Notes: generated by a model from the sequence alone, not told the origin. Numbered from the stretch's first letter, positions 30,136-45,996 are shown. The stretch: DNA of 49,803 nt from Rubritepida flocculans DSM 14296 (GCF_000425365.1 NZ_AUDH01000025.1:1-49803), one strand, 5' to 3'. Numbers and translations: made by a program.

Positions 30136-31572
30136 CTAATGGGCGGTCCTGGGCTCGGAACGGCCGAGCGTTGCAGCAGTCGCATCCGGGGCGGCCATGC
30201 CCCGCACCAGCGGGCCGATCGCCGCGATGGCCGCGAAGAGCACGACGATCTCGATGAGATAGACGGCGAGGTAGCCCACCACCGCGCCGGACAGCGCGGG
30301 GCCCAGCGCCCCCGCCTCCGCCAGCGCGCCCACGACGTCGCGCGCGAGGCCGCCCAGCGCCATCGCCACCCCCGCCGCGGTCGCCTGCACCGCGCCCCAG
30401 ACGCCGAGGGTCAGCCCCACCTTGTCGGCCGGCGCGGCCTGCATGCAGCCGGTGAGCGTGCCGTGCGCGAACAGCCCCCCGCCATAGCCGATGACGAGCA
30501 CCGAGAGCGCGAAGACCACCGGGCTGTCCAGCGGCGCGGCCAGCATCACGCCGGCGAAGCCCATGGTGCCCCAGCCGAGGCCGTAGCCCGCGATGCGGTT
30601 GGCGCAGAACCCCCTGCCGATGGCGTAGGCCGCGAAGCAGAAGCCGATGATGCCCCCGGTGGCGAAGACGGCGGTGAGCAGCGTCGTCACGCCCACCGCG
30701 AGGCCCAGGATCTGCCCGCCATAGGGCTCGAGCAGCACGTCCTGTGCGGCGAAGCCGAAGGCGCCGAGCCCGACCGCGACCAGGCGGCGCGTCCAGGGCC
30801 CCGTGCGGCTGAGTTCGCGCCAGGCCGCGGAAAAGCTCGGCTCGGCCGCCTGCGCGGCGAAGCGGTTCGGATCGCGCGCCTCCTGCTTCCACAGCGCGAC
30901 GAGGTTGAGCACCAGGGTCAGCCCCGCCGCGCCCTGGATCACCTGGATCAGCTTGATCTGGCTGAAGGGCATCAGCAGCGCGCCGAAGACCACGGCGCTG
31001 ATCAGCAGCCCCACGAGCAGCATGGCCGAGAGCAGCGCCACCACCTGCGGCTGCTTCTCCCGCGGCGAGAGATCGGTGGCGAGCGCGAGGCCGACCGTCT
31101 GCACCATGTGCATGCCCGCGCCCACCAGCAGGAAGGAGATCGCGGCCGAGAGCTGCCCCGTCCAGGCCGGCGCCCAGGTGTCGCCGGAGAGGATCAGCAG
31201 CGCGAAGGGCATCATCGCGAAGCCGCTGAACTGGAAGATGGTGCCGAACCACATGTAGGGCACGCGCCGCCAGCCGAGGACGGAGCGGTGATGGTCCGAC
31301 CGGAAGCCGATCAGCGCGCGCAGCGGCGCGAAGACCAGCGGCAGCGCGACCATCGCCGCCACCAGCCCCGCGGGCACCTGCAGCTCCACGATCATCACGC
31401 GGTTCAGCGTGCCGATGAGCAGCGCCGCCGCCATGCCCACCGAGATCTGGAACAGCGACAGCCGCAGCAGCCGCGACATCGGAAGATTCGCCGAGCCCGC
31501 ATCGGCGAAGGGCAGCCACTCGGGCCCGAGCCGCATCCATTGCCGCGCCAGGCTGAAGCCGGGCCGGCTCAT
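30136..31572 (-). CDS. lhaA: LhaA, light-harvesting 1 assembly factor (PucC/BCD-family MFS)
   Basis: The 478-residue protein has 12 predicted helices of the PucC-type major-facilitator fold. Typical blocks are GTLNRVMIVEL, FAPLRALIGFRSDHH, RRVPYMWFGTIFQF and LATDLSPREKQP. It helps insert LH1 and pigment. The ATG at 31572 overlaps the bchM stop (ATGA); another in-frame ATG at 31584 would add four residues. Its paralogue, the orf428 protein at 43499, shares the TLNRVMVVEL motif. 18 bp separate its stop from puhA. Confidence 0.93.
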   Translation of the reverse strand: MSRPGFSLARQWMRLGPEWLPFADAGSANLPMSRLLRLSLFQISVGMAAALLIGTLNRVMIVELQVPAGLVAAMVALPLVFAPLRALIGFRSDHHRSVLGWRRVPYMWFGTIFQFSGFAMMPFALLILSGDTWAPAWTGQLSAAISFLLVGAGMHMVQTVGLALATDLSPREKQPQVVALLSAMLLVGLLISAVVFGALLMPFSQIKLIQVIQGAAGLTLVLNLVALWKQEARDPNRFAAQAAEPSFSAAWRELSRTGPWTRRLVAVGLGAFGFAAQDVLLEPYGGQILGLAVGVTTLLTAVFATGGIIGFCFAAYAIGRGFCANRIAGYGLGWGTMGFAGVMLAAPLDSPVVFALSVLVIGYGGGLFAHGTLTGCMQAAPADKVGLTLGVWGAVQATAAGVAMALGGLARDVVGALAEAGALGPALSGAVVGYLAVYLIEIVVLFAAIAAIGPLVRGMAAPDATAATLGRSEPRTAH

Positions 31573-32266
31573 CGCCGCACCCATTCATAGGCGTGGGAGG
31601 TGTAGAAGCCCCGCGCCACGCGCCGGTGCCGGCCCGGCGCGAAACCGGCGAGGCGCGGCTCGGCGGCGATCAGGCGGCGCAGCCGCGCCTCGGCCAGGGG
31701 TTCGATCGCGGGCGCGCGGTCGCCGCGCGGAAAGAGCCGGCCCAGGGCGTGGAAGGCCGCGAGCAGCGGCGTGCGCGGCGCCACCGTGAAGAGCAGCGAG
31801 GCCCGGCAGCGCGGCGCGACGCGCGCCAAGGCCTCCACGATGTCCTCGGCGCGGTAATGGATCAGGCTGTCCATCGCCACGATGTGGTCGAAGGCGCCGA
31901 GCGACTCGTCCAGCATGTCGCCCACGCGGAAATCGGGCTGGTTGCCGGGCAGCGCCGCCGCGCGCGCGCGCGCATGGGCGATGAGGCTTCCGGCGAGATC
32001 CACCGCCACCACCGCGGCCCCGCGCGCCGCCGCCTCGTTGGCCAGCGCCCCCGTGCCGCAGCCCGCATCGAGCAGGCGCAGCCCCGCCATCTCCCGCGGC
32101 AGCCAGGAGAGCAGCGTCGCGCGCATCTCCGCCCGCCCCGCGCGCACCGTGGCGCGGATGCCGGAGACCGGCGCATCCGAGGTGAGCCGCGCCCAGGCCT
32201 CGGAGGCGGTGCGGTCGAAATAGGTCTCGAGCTCGCCCCGACGGGCGCTGTAGGTCGCACCCTCCA

Positions 32267-32267
<1 letters not shown>
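31569..32267 (-). CDS. bchM: Mg-protoporphyrin IX O-methyltransferase
   Basis: SAM-dependent methyltransferase esterifying Mg-protoporphyrin IX, the step before ring-E closure. The 232 residues contain the SAM glycine-rich motif LRLLDAGCGTGALANEA. The conserved BchM blocks YFDRTASEAWARLTSDAPVS near the N-terminus and AMDSLIHYRAEDIVEAL are present. The ATG at 32267 overlaps the bchL stop by one base (TGATG). Confidence 0.94.
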
Positions 32268-36754
<4,487 letters not shown>

Positions 36755-36783
<29 letters not shown>

Positions 36784-38284
36784 ACAGGGTCTCGACCGTG
36801 ATGGTGGACAGGCCGCGCGCGCGGGCGAAGCTTTCGGTGTTGCGCCGCGCCTTGCCGCGCACGAAGAAGGGGATCTTCCTCAGCTCCGCCTCCGCCTCGG
36901 CCGCCCAGGCGAGGGCGAGCGGCGCGTGCGCGGGCGCGGGCGCGGGTGCCGGTGCGGAGACGGGCGCGGGCGCGGCGGCGTGCCCCAGATGCGAGGGCGC
37001 GGTGTCGGTGAACTCGCCATCCTCGCGGAACATCCCGATCAGATGCTCCTCGAGGCCCATCATCAGCGGGTGCACCCAGGCGTCGAACAGGACGTTCGCG
37101 CCCTCGAAGCCCATCTGGGGCGAATAGCGCGCCGGGAAATCCTGCACATGCACGGGGGCGGAGATCACCGCGCAGGGGATGCCGAGACGCTTGGCGGTGT
37201 GGCGCTCCATCTGCGTGCCGAGCACGAGTTCGGGCTGCGCCTCGGCGATGGCCTGCTCCACCGCGAGGTAGTCGTCGGTGATGAGCGCCTCGAGCCCGAG
37301 CGCCCTGGCCGCCTCGCGCACCTCGCGCGCCTGCTCGCGCGAATAGCTGCCGAGGCCCACCACCTCGAAGCCCATCTCATCGCGCGCCACTCGCGCCGCG
37401 GCCACCGCATGGGTCGCATCGCCGAAGACGAAGACGCGCTTGCCCGTCAGGTAGGTGCTGTCCACGCTGCGCGAATACCAGGGCAGGCGCGAGGCCTCCT
37501 CGGCGAGCAGCGGCGTCGCGTCCACGCCGGCGAGCGCCGCGACCTCGGCGATGAAGTCGCGCGTGCCGCCCACCCCGATGGGGATGCTGCGCGTGAAGGG
37601 CTGGCCCAGACGGCGCTGCAGGAAGGCGGCCGCCTGGCCCGCGATCTCGGGATACAGCACCACGTTGAAGGCGGCGTCCCCGATCCGGGCGAGATCGGCC
37701 GGGCGCGCGCCCATCGGCGCCACCAGGTTCACCGTCACGCCGAGCCGGGAGAGCAGCCCGGCGATCTCCGTCACGTCGTCGCGGTGGCGGAAGCCGAGCG
37801 CGGTGGGGCCCAGGATGTTGCAGGTGGCGGGGCGCGCCGCACCCTTCGCGGCGAAGCGGCGCAGAAGCTGGTAGAAGGTCTCGGCCGCGCCCCAGTTCTC
37901 CTTCTTGGAGTAGGAGGGCAGATCGAGCGGCACCACCGGGATGTCGAGGCCCGCGCTCTCCGCCAGCCCGCCCGGATCGTCCTGGATCAGCTCCGCCGTG
38001 CAGGAGGCGCCGACGATCACCGCCTCGGGCCTGAAGCGCTCGGCCGCGTCGCGCAGCGCGCGCGTGAACAGCGCCGCCGTGTCGCCGCCCAGATCGCGCG
38101 CCTGGAAGGTCGTGTAGGTGACGGGCGGGCGACGGTCGCGCCGCTCGATCATGGTGAAGAGCAGGTCGGCGTAGGTGTCGCCCTGCGGCGCGTGCAGCAC
38201 GTAATGCAGCCCCTCCATGCCGGTGGCGACGCGCATCGCCCCCACATGCGGCGGCCCCTCGTAGGTCCAGAGGGTGAGCTGCAT
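36755..38284 (-). CDS. bchB: Dark-operative protochlorophyllide reductase subunit B
   Basis: NifK-like partner of BchN; together they reduce ring D of protochlorophyllide without light. The 509-residue protein has Asp36 in QGDTYADL, corresponding to the unusual aspartate ligand of the [4Fe-4S] NB cluster known from Rhodobacter. Other features are [16 protein letters not shown] and a C-terminal domain with [14 protein letters not shown]. An Ala/Pro repeat linker separates that domain at about residues 430-455. ATG at 38284, 4 bp after bchN. Confidence 0.97.
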
Positions 38285-38288
38285 GGCC

Positions 38289-40196
<1,908 letters not shown>

Positions 40197-40222
40197 TCAG
40201 GCTAGGAGAAGCCCAGTCGGCA

Positions 40223-40256
40223 TGTCAATCATTCTTGACGTAAAGATTGATTGACA
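40223..40256. promoter_or_regulatory. Composite PpsR-type operator with divergent promoters (bchF / aerR)
   Basis: A 34-bp palindrome (15 of 17 pairs match) is centred on ACGT at 40238-40241. It holds two overlapping near-consensus PpsR/CrtJ sites (TGT-N12-ACA): TGT-N12-ACG at 40223-40240 and CGT-N12-ACA at 40239-40256. The outer arms are perfect TTGACA -35 boxes, one on each strand: 40228-40223 for bchF, with -10-like TAGCCT at 40204-40199 (18-bp spacer), and 40251-40256 for aerR, with a poor GACACT at 40275-40280 (18-bp spacer). Repressor bound here would cover both -35 boxes. Confidence 0.7.
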
Positions 40257-40309
40257 ACCCGCGACGGAACGTCCGACACTTGCCGCCAACAGGGAGTGGC
40301 GGACCGCCC

Positions 40310-41140
40310 ATGACGCTGCGCAGCCAGACGAGCCCCGCCGCCGCGAGCCGCCCGCCCCTGCGGCGCGCCCAGCCCGTTTCGGCCCTTGTGCAGCGCCGCA
40401 TTGGCCAGTTCCACCACCATCTCGCCACCGCCTTCGACCAGCCTCTCCCTTTCCCTCCGACCGGCTCGCGCCTCGCTCCGGAACGGGCGGAGCTCGAGCG
40501 TCTCACCGGCTTCGCCGCGGAGGGCGACGCGGAATCCCTGACTGCCGCTGTCAACCAAATGCGTCGCCTGGGGCGGTCGAATCAGCAGATTTGTCTCACA
40601 GTCCTGACAGCCGTGGCCCGCCGCCTCGGCGAGTGGTGGGAGGAGGACCGCTGCGGCTTCGTCGAGGTCACGCTGGGGATGCTGCTGCTGCACCAGATGC
40701 TGCGCGACCTCGGCCCAGGGCTGCGTCGCGGCCGCCTGGACCACCCCGCCCGCACGGCGCTGATGCTGCCCCTGCCCGGCGAGCAGCACGGCTTCGGCAT
40801 CGCCATGGTGGCGGAGTTCTTCCGCGCCGCCGGCTGGCACGTGAGCGAGGATGGCGGGCGCGGCCTGCGCGGCCTCGCGCGGCGGGTGGGCGAGGAGTGG
40901 TTCGGCGTCGTCGCCCTTTCCTGCGGCGTGCGCGAGAGGCTGGCGGCGCTGCCCGCCGCCGTCGCGACCGTCCGCGCGCATTCCCTCAACCCCAATGTCG
41001 CCATCATGGTCGGCGGCGCCGCGCTGGCCGGCGATCCCGCCCTCGCCGCCTCCTGCGGCGCGGACGCCACCGCCGCGGACGCGGCCGAGGCGCTGCACCG
41101 CGCCGAGCGCCTCGTCGGCTTGATGGCGCTGCTGCCGTGA
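40310..41140 (+). CDS. ppaA: AerR/PpaA, cobalamin-binding photosynthesis regulator
   Basis: Partner of PpsR that modulates its repression in response to light and oxygen through bound B12. The 276-residue protein has a helical cap (about 60-135, with SNQQICLTVLTAVARRLGEWW) and a B12-binding fold. That fold contains GEQHGFGIAMVAEFF with His160 as a candidate cobalt ligand. The ATG at 40310 is used, with AGGGAG 12-13 bp upstream. In-frame upstream TTG at 40247 would extend it 21 residues but lies inside the operator. ppsR follows 48 bp later. Confidence 0.88.
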   Translation: MTLRSQTSPAAASRPPLRRAQPVSALVQRRIGQFHHHLATAFDQPLPFPPTGSRLAPERAELERLTGFAAEGDAESLTAAVNQMRRLGRSNQQICLTVLTAVARRLGEWWEEDRCGFVEVTLGMLLLHQMLRDLGPGLRRGRLDHPARTALMLPLPGEQHGFGIAMVAEFFRAAGWHVSEDGGRGLRGLARRVGEEWFGVVALSCGVRERLAALPAAVATVRAHSLNPNVAIMVGGAALAGDPALAASCGADATAADAAEALHRAERLVGLMALLP

Positions 41141-41188
41141 GTTACGCGCCATGTTCTCCATGCAGTTTTCCGAAGGAACGAGCATCAG

Positions 41189-42595
41189 GTGTTGGGTTTC
41201 GGAACCCCGAGCCAGTCGCTGGGGGACATGGACGCGGAGGCGGCCTCGCGCCTCATCGCGGCGGCGGCTGACGCCACGCTCGTGATGGACCAGGCCGGCA
41301 TCGTCCGCGACATGGCCTTCGGCAATGCCGAGCTGGCGGCCGCGCTCGGCCCACGCCGCGCCTGGATCGGGCGCGCGCTGGCCGAGGCGGTGGGCGAGGA
41401 CAGCCGCCAGAAGGTCGCGGAGATGCTGGCCGAGGCCGCGGCGCAGGAGGCGCCGCGCTGGCGCCACATCAATCTGCGCAGCGCCGATGGCGGCAACATT
41501 CCCCTCATGTGCGCCGCCACCCGCCTGCGCGGCTCCGAGCGCACCGTGGTCTTCGCGCGCGACCTGCGGCTGCTCGCCTCGCTGCAGCAGCGCCTCGTCG
41601 AGGCGCAGCAGGCGATGGAGCGCGAATACGCCCGGCTGCGCCAGGCCGAGACGCGCTACCGCCTGCTCTTCCAGATGTCGGGCGAGCCGGTGCTGGTGCT
41701 GGACGCCGCCTCGCTGCGCGTGCTGGAGGCGAACCTCGCCGCCGACCGCATCTTCGGCGCCCAGCCCGGCTTCCTCGACGCCTTCGCCCCCGAGGACAGG
41801 CCGCGCGTCGAGGCGCTGCTCGCCACCGTGCGCGCCGCCGGCACGGCGGAGGAGCGGCGCGTCTCCCTTCTCGGCACGGGGCGCGAGGCGCTGCTCTCCG
41901 CCTCGCTGCTGCGGCACGAGCGCAGCTCGCTCTTCCTCGTGCGCCTCGCCTTCCTGGGCAACGAGGCCCCCGAGCCCGCCCTGCCCGGCAGCCGCGCGCG
42001 CATCGCCGATTTCGTGGAAAGCACGCCCGACGCCTTCGTGCTCACCTCCGCCGACGGGCGCATCATCGCCGCCAACCCGGCCTTCCTCGAGCTCGCGCAG
42101 CTCCCGAGCGAGGCCACCGCGCGCGGCGAGGAGCTCTCGCGCTTCCTCGGCCGCCAGCCGGTGGAGCTGGACGTGCTGCTCGCCCAGGTGCGCGGGCGGG
42201 GTCCGGTCCGGCTGTTCCGCACCGTGCTGCGCGGCGACCAGGGCGCCGAGGCGGAGGTGGAGGTCTCCGCCGCCTCCGTGCTCGACGCCGGGCAGCATTG
42301 CTTCGGCTTCACCATCCGCGACATCGGCCCCCGCCCGCAGCCCATCGAGCCCGGCGCGCCCGCCCTGCCGCAGGCGGCGGGGCAGCTCACCGAACTCGTC
42401 GGCCGCGTGCCGCTGAAGGAGCTGGTGCGCGAAGCGACCGACGTGATCGAGAAGCTGGCGATCGAGGCGGCGCTCGAACTCACCAACAACAACCGCGCCA
42501 ATGCCGCCGAGATGCTCGGGCTTTCGCGGCAGTCGCTCTACGTGAAGCTGCGCCGATACGGCATCGGCGATCCCGGGGCCGAAGAGGAGGAGTGA
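41189..42595 (+). CDS. ppsR: PpsR/CrtJ, redox-responsive repressor of photosynthesis genes
   Basis: The 468-residue protein has a PAS domain after the N-terminus, a helical Q-linker (about 129-160), two further PAS domains (about 165-255 and 275-380) and a C-terminal Fis-type HTH (NNRANAAEMLGLSRQSLYVKL). The last matches PpsR/CrtJ closely. GTG start at 41189. Only two cysteines exist (Cys108, Cys371). At the position of the conserved HTH cysteine of Rhodobacter PpsR/CrtJ, this protein reads EKLAIEAALEL, with Ala424. Redox sensing by that cysteine is therefore not available. Confidence 0.93.
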   Translation: MLGFGTPSQSLGDMDAEAASRLIAAAADATLVMDQAGIVRDMAFGNAELAAALGPRRAWIGRALAEAVGEDSRQKVAEMLAEAAAQEAPRWRHINLRSADGGNIPLMCAATRLRGSERTVVFARDLRLLASLQQRLVEAQQAMEREYARLRQAETRYRLLFQMSGEPVLVLDAASLRVLEANLAADRIFGAQPGFLDAFAPEDRPRVEALLATVRAAGTAEERRVSLLGTGREALLSASLLRHERSSLFLVRLAFLGNEAPEPALPGSRARIADFVESTPDAFVLTSADGRIIAANPAFLELAQLPSEATARGEELSRFLGRQPVELDVLLAQVRGRGPVRLFRTVLRGDQGAEAEVEVSAASVLDAGQHCFGFTIRDIGPRPQPIEPGAPALPQAAGQLTELVGRVPLKELVREATDVIEKLAIEAALELTNNNRANAAEMLGLSRQSLYVKLRRYGIGDPGAEEEE

Positions 42596-42599
42596 GGCG

Positions 42600-43499
42600 A
42601 TGTCGGGGCGCGTGATGCCGAACCCAGCGGGGCGCCTCGATCCGGCCGCGGTGCTGGAGCTGTTCAAGCCCGTCACCTGGTTTCCGCCGGTCTGGGCCTT
42701 CCTCTGCGGCGCGGTGTCCGCCGGCGCGCCTTTCGACGGCAAATGGGGCTTCCTCGCCCTCGGCCTGCTGCTGGCGGGGCCCATGGTCTGCGCCACCAGC
42801 CAGGCGGTGAACGACTGGTTCGACCGCCATGTGGACGCGATCAACGAGCCCGGCCGCCCCATCCCCTCCGGGCGCATCCCCGGCCGCTGGGGCCTCTGGA
42901 TCGCGCTGTTCTGGTCGGGCCTGTCGCTGCTGATCGGCGCCGCGCTCGGGCCATGGGGCTTCGGCGCGACGGTGCTCGCGCTCATCCTCGCCTGGCTCTA
43001 TTCGGCGCCGCCGCTGCGGCTGAAGCGCAACGGGTGGCTCGGCTGCGCCGCCACGGGCCTCTCCTACGAGACGCTGCCCTGGATCACCGCGGCCGCGATC
43101 ATGGCCGGCGGCGCGCCGCGGCCCGAGATCCTGCTCGTCGCGCTGCTCTACGGTATCGGCGCGCACGGCATCATGACGCTGAACGACTTCAAGGCCATCG
43201 AGGGCGACCGGCGCACGGGCATCGCCTCCCTTCCCGTCCTGCTCGGGCCCGAGCGCGCGGCCCGGGTGGCGTGCTGGATGATGGCCGTGCCGCAGCTCGG
43301 CGTCGTCGCGCTGCTCCTCGCCTGGGGCGCGATGTTGAGCCCGATCATCATCCTCGGCCTGCTGGGCGTGCAAGCCTGGGCCATGCGACGGATGATGACC
43401 GACCCGCGGCGGCTCGCGCCCTGGTACAACGCCACCGGCGTCGGGCCCTATGTGCTCGGCATGCTGGCCGCCGCCTTCGCGCTGCGGGGGATGGCGTGA
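42600..43499 (+). CDS. bchG: Bacteriochlorophyll synthase (geranylgeranyl transferase)
   Basis: UbiA-family membrane prenyltransferase that esterifies bacteriochlorophyllide. The 299-residue protein has the first Asp-rich motif NDWFDRHVDAINEPGRPIPSG and the second, NDFKAIEGDRRTG, plus about eight hydrophobic helices. The ATG at 42600 lies 4 bp after ppsR. Its stop overlaps the next start (TGATG). LKRNGWLGCAATGLSYETLPW is a BchG/ChlG-specific block. Confidence 0.95.
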   Translation: MSGRVMPNPAGRLDPAAVLELFKPVTWFPPVWAFLCGAVSAGAPFDGKWGFLALGLLLAGPMVCATSQAVNDWFDRHVDAINEPGRPIPSGRIPGRWGLWIALFWSGLSLLIGAALGPWGFGATVLALILAWLYSAPPLRLKRNGWLGCAATGLSYETLPWITAAAIMAGGAPRPEILLVALLYGIGAHGIMTLNDFKAIEGDRRTGIASLPVLLGPERAARVACWMMAVPQLGVVALLLAWGAMLSPIIILGLLGVQAWAMRRMMTDPRRLAPWYNATGVGPYVLGMLAAAFALRGMA

Positions 43500-44809
43500 T
43501 GGGCGCGCGCGCCGGCCTCTCCTGGCTCGCCATCGTCCGGCTCGGCCTGGTGCAGACGGCGCTCGGCGCCATCATCATCATGACCACCTCCACGCTGAAC
43601 CGCGTGATGGTGGTGGAACTCGCCCTGCCCGCCACGCTGCCGGGACTGCTGGTGGCCATCCACCACGGCGTGCAGATGCTCCGCCCGCGGCTCGGCTACG
43701 GCAGCGACATGGGAGTGCGGCGCACGCCCTGGATCGTCGGCGGCATGGCGGTGCTGGCGCTGGGCGGCGTGGTCGCGGCGGCGGCGGTGGCGCTGATGGG
43801 CGCGGCACTCGTGCCGGGCATCGCGCTCGCGGCGCTCGGCTTCTTCCTCGTGGGCCTCGGGGTGGGGGCGGCGGGCACCTCGCTGCTCGCGCTGCTCGCC
43901 TCGATGGTCGAGCCCGAGCGGCGCGCGCCGGCGGCCACCATCCTGTGGGTGATGATGATCGCGGGCTTCGCCGTCACCGCCAGCATCGCGGGGCGGCTGC
44001 TCGATCCCTTCTCGCCCGCGCGGCTCGTCGAGGTGACGGCGGGCGTCTCCGCGCTCGCCTTCCTCGTCGCGGTGCTCGCGCTGCGCGGCGTCGAGGGCGC
44101 GCCCCTCGCACCTCCCGAGGGCCAAGGCGCGAAGCCCCCCTTCCGCGCGGTGCTGCGCGAGGTGTGGGCGGACGCGACGGCGCGGCGCTTCACCGTCTTC
44201 GTCTTCGTCTCGATGCTCGCCTACAGCGCGGCGGACCTGATCCTCGAGCCCTTCGCGGGCGAGGTGTTCGGCCGCTCCATCGGCCAGTCCACCGCGCTCG
44301 CGGGGCTGCAGAACGCGGGCACGCTGGGCGGGATGGTGGTGATGGCGGTGTTCGGCAGCGGCGTGCTGGGCGCGCGGGCCGCCTCGCTGCGGCTGTGGAT
44401 GGTGGCGGGCTGCATCGCCTCGGCCGCCGCGCTCGGGGCGCTCGCCTTCGCGCCGCGCATGGAAGCCGCGCCGCTGGAGGCGCTCTACGTCGCGCTCGGG
44501 CTCGCCAACGGCGCCTTCGCCGCGGCCGCCATCGCCACGATGATGCAGCTCGCCGGCCGGCAGCGCACCGGCACGCGCATGGGGCTGTGGGGCGCGGCCC
44601 AGGCCATCGCCTTCGCCATCGGCGGCTTCTCGGGAACGGTCTTCGCCGATCTCGCGCGCGCCGCCTTCGGTGCGGCCGCCCCGGCCTATGGCTTCGTGTT
44701 CCTGTGCGAGGCCGCGCTGTTCCTCGTCTCGGCCGTGCTCGCCGCGCGCCTCGCGGGCGTGCGGGCGCTGGAGCTTCGCCTGTCCCGGATGAAGGAGGCC
44801 GTGTCCTGA
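43499..44809 (+). CDS. PucC-like MFS protein (orf428/Bch2 family) between bchG and bchP
   Basis: The 436-residue, 12-helix member of the BCD/PucC family carries STLNRVMVVELALPATLPG near the N-terminus and PRLGYGSDMGVRRTPW; both are hallmarks. Equivalent genes (orf428 in Rhodobacter) lie between bchG and bchP and are thought to aid pigment or light-harvesting assembly. ATG at 43499 overlaps the bchG stop. The end carries AAGGAGG, the ribosome-binding site for bchP, and the TGA overlaps the bchP start. Confidence 0.9.
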   Translation: MGARAGLSWLAIVRLGLVQTALGAIIIMTTSTLNRVMVVELALPATLPGLLVAIHHGVQMLRPRLGYGSDMGVRRTPWIVGGMAVLALGGVVAAAAVALMGAALVPGIALAALGFFLVGLGVGAAGTSLLALLASMVEPERRAPAATILWVMMIAGFAVTASIAGRLLDPFSPARLVEVTAGVSALAFLVAVLALRGVEGAPLAPPEGQGAKPPFRAVLREVWADATARRFTVFVFVSMLAYSAADLILEPFAGEVFGRSIGQSTALAGLQNAGTLGGMVVMAVFGSGVLGARAASLRLWMVAGCIASAAALGALAFAPRMEAAPLEALYVALGLANGAFAAAAIATMMQLAGRQRTGTRMGLWGAAQAIAFAIGGFSGTVFADLARAAFGAAAPAYGFVFLCEAALFLVSAVLAARLAGVRALELRLSRMKEAVS

Positions 44810-45996
44810 CCGAGCAGACCTACGACGTCGTGGTGGTCGGCGGCGGCCCTGCGGGGGCGACGGCGGCCGATGACCTCGCGCGCGCCGGGCTTTCGGTGGC
44901 GATGCTCGACCGTGCGGGGCGGATCAAGCCCTGCGGCGGCGCCATCCCCCCGCGCGCCATCCGCGACTTCGCCATCCCCGACCACCTCCTCAAGGCGAAG
45001 ATCACCTGCGCGGACATCGTCTCGCCCAAGGGCAGGCGCGTGCCGATGCCGGTGGAGAACGGCTTCGTCGGCATGGTGGACCGCTGCGAGTTCGACGAAT
45101 GGCTGCGCCAGCGCGCCGCCGCCTCGGGCGCGCAGCGCCTCACCGGCGAGGCGGAGCGGCTGGAGCGCGACGCGGACGGTCTCGCCGTCATCGCCTACCG
45201 GAGCAAGGCGGGCGCGCCGGCGCGGGTGCGGGCGCGCTTCGTGATCCTCGCCAACGGCGCGCGCAGCGAGCTCGCGCGCCAGGCCATCCCCTCGCAGGAT
45301 CATCCGCGCTGCGTCTTCGCCTACCACGAGATCGTCAAGGCGCCCGCGCCCGGCGCGCCCGGCGTGACCTACGAGGCGACGCGCTGCGACGTGATCTACG
45401 ACGGGCGCACCTCGCCCGACTTCTACGCCTGGATCTTCCCGCACGGCGAGACGGCGAGCATCGGCACGGGCTCGGCGCGCAAGGGCTTCGGGCTGCGCCC
45501 CGCCACCGCCGAGGTGCGCCGGCGCATGGGCCTCGATGCGGCCGAGACGATCCGCCGCGAGGGCGCGCCCATCCCGATGAAGCCGCTGAAGCGCTGGGAC
45601 AATGGCCGCGACGTGGTGCTGGCCGGCGACACGGCGGGCGTGGTCGCCCCCGCCTCGGGCGAGGGAATCTACTACGCCATGCTGGGCGGGCGGCTCGCCG
45701 CGGAAGCGGTGCGCGAGGCGCTGGCCAGCGGCGATGCGCGCGCGCTCGCCACCGCCCGCCAGCGCTTCATGAAGGACCACGGCAAGGTCTTCTGGATCCT
45801 CGGGATCATGCAGACCTTCTGGTACAGGAACGACTGGACGCGCGAGCACTTCGTGAAGATGTGCGAGGACAAGGACGTCCAGCGCCTCACCTGGGAATCC
45901 TACATGAACAAGGAGCTCGTGCGGCGCGACCCGCTGGCGCACGTGAAGATCTTCTTCAAGGACATGGCCCATCTGCTCGGGCTCGCGAGGGCATAA
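44806..45996 (+). CDS. bchP: Geranylgeranyl reductase BchP
   Basis: Flavoenzyme that reduces the geranylgeranyl tail to phytyl. The 396-residue protein has the FAD motif VVVGGGPAGATAADDL, DRAGRIKPCGGAIPPR (typical of BchP/ChlP) and LAGDTAGVVAPASGEGIYY. No ATG, GTG or TTG exists upstream in frame near the fold. A CTG at 44806, overlapping the previous TGA as CTGA and 7 nt after a perfect AAGGAGG, gives the expected N-terminus. The next usable GTG (44830) would delete the first strand. The CTG start is inferred. Confidence 0.9.
   Translation: MTEQTYDVVVVGGGPAGATAADDLARAGLSVAMLDRAGRIKPCGGAIPPRAIRDFAIPDHLLKAKITCADIVSPKGRRVPMPVENGFVGMVDRCEFDEWLRQRAAASGAQRLTGEAERLERDADGLAVIAYRSKAGAPARVRARFVILANGARSELARQAIPSQDHPRCVFAYHEIVKAPAPGAPGVTYEATRCDVIYDGRTSPDFYAWIFPHGETASIGTGSARKGFGLRPATAEVRRRMGLDAAETIRREGAPIPMKPLKRWDNGRDVVLAGDTAGVVAPASGEGIYYAMLGGRLAAEAVREALASGDARALATARQRFMKDHGKVFWILGIMQTFWYRNDWTREHFVKMCEDKDVQRLTWESYMNKELVRRDPLAHVKIFFKDMAHLLGLARA

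Noticed and set aside
40229-42985. 918-residue minus-strand open frame opposite aerR and ppsR
   Set aside because: High-GC antisense open frame without domains. The plus-strand genes have clear PAS, HTH and B12-fold motifs.
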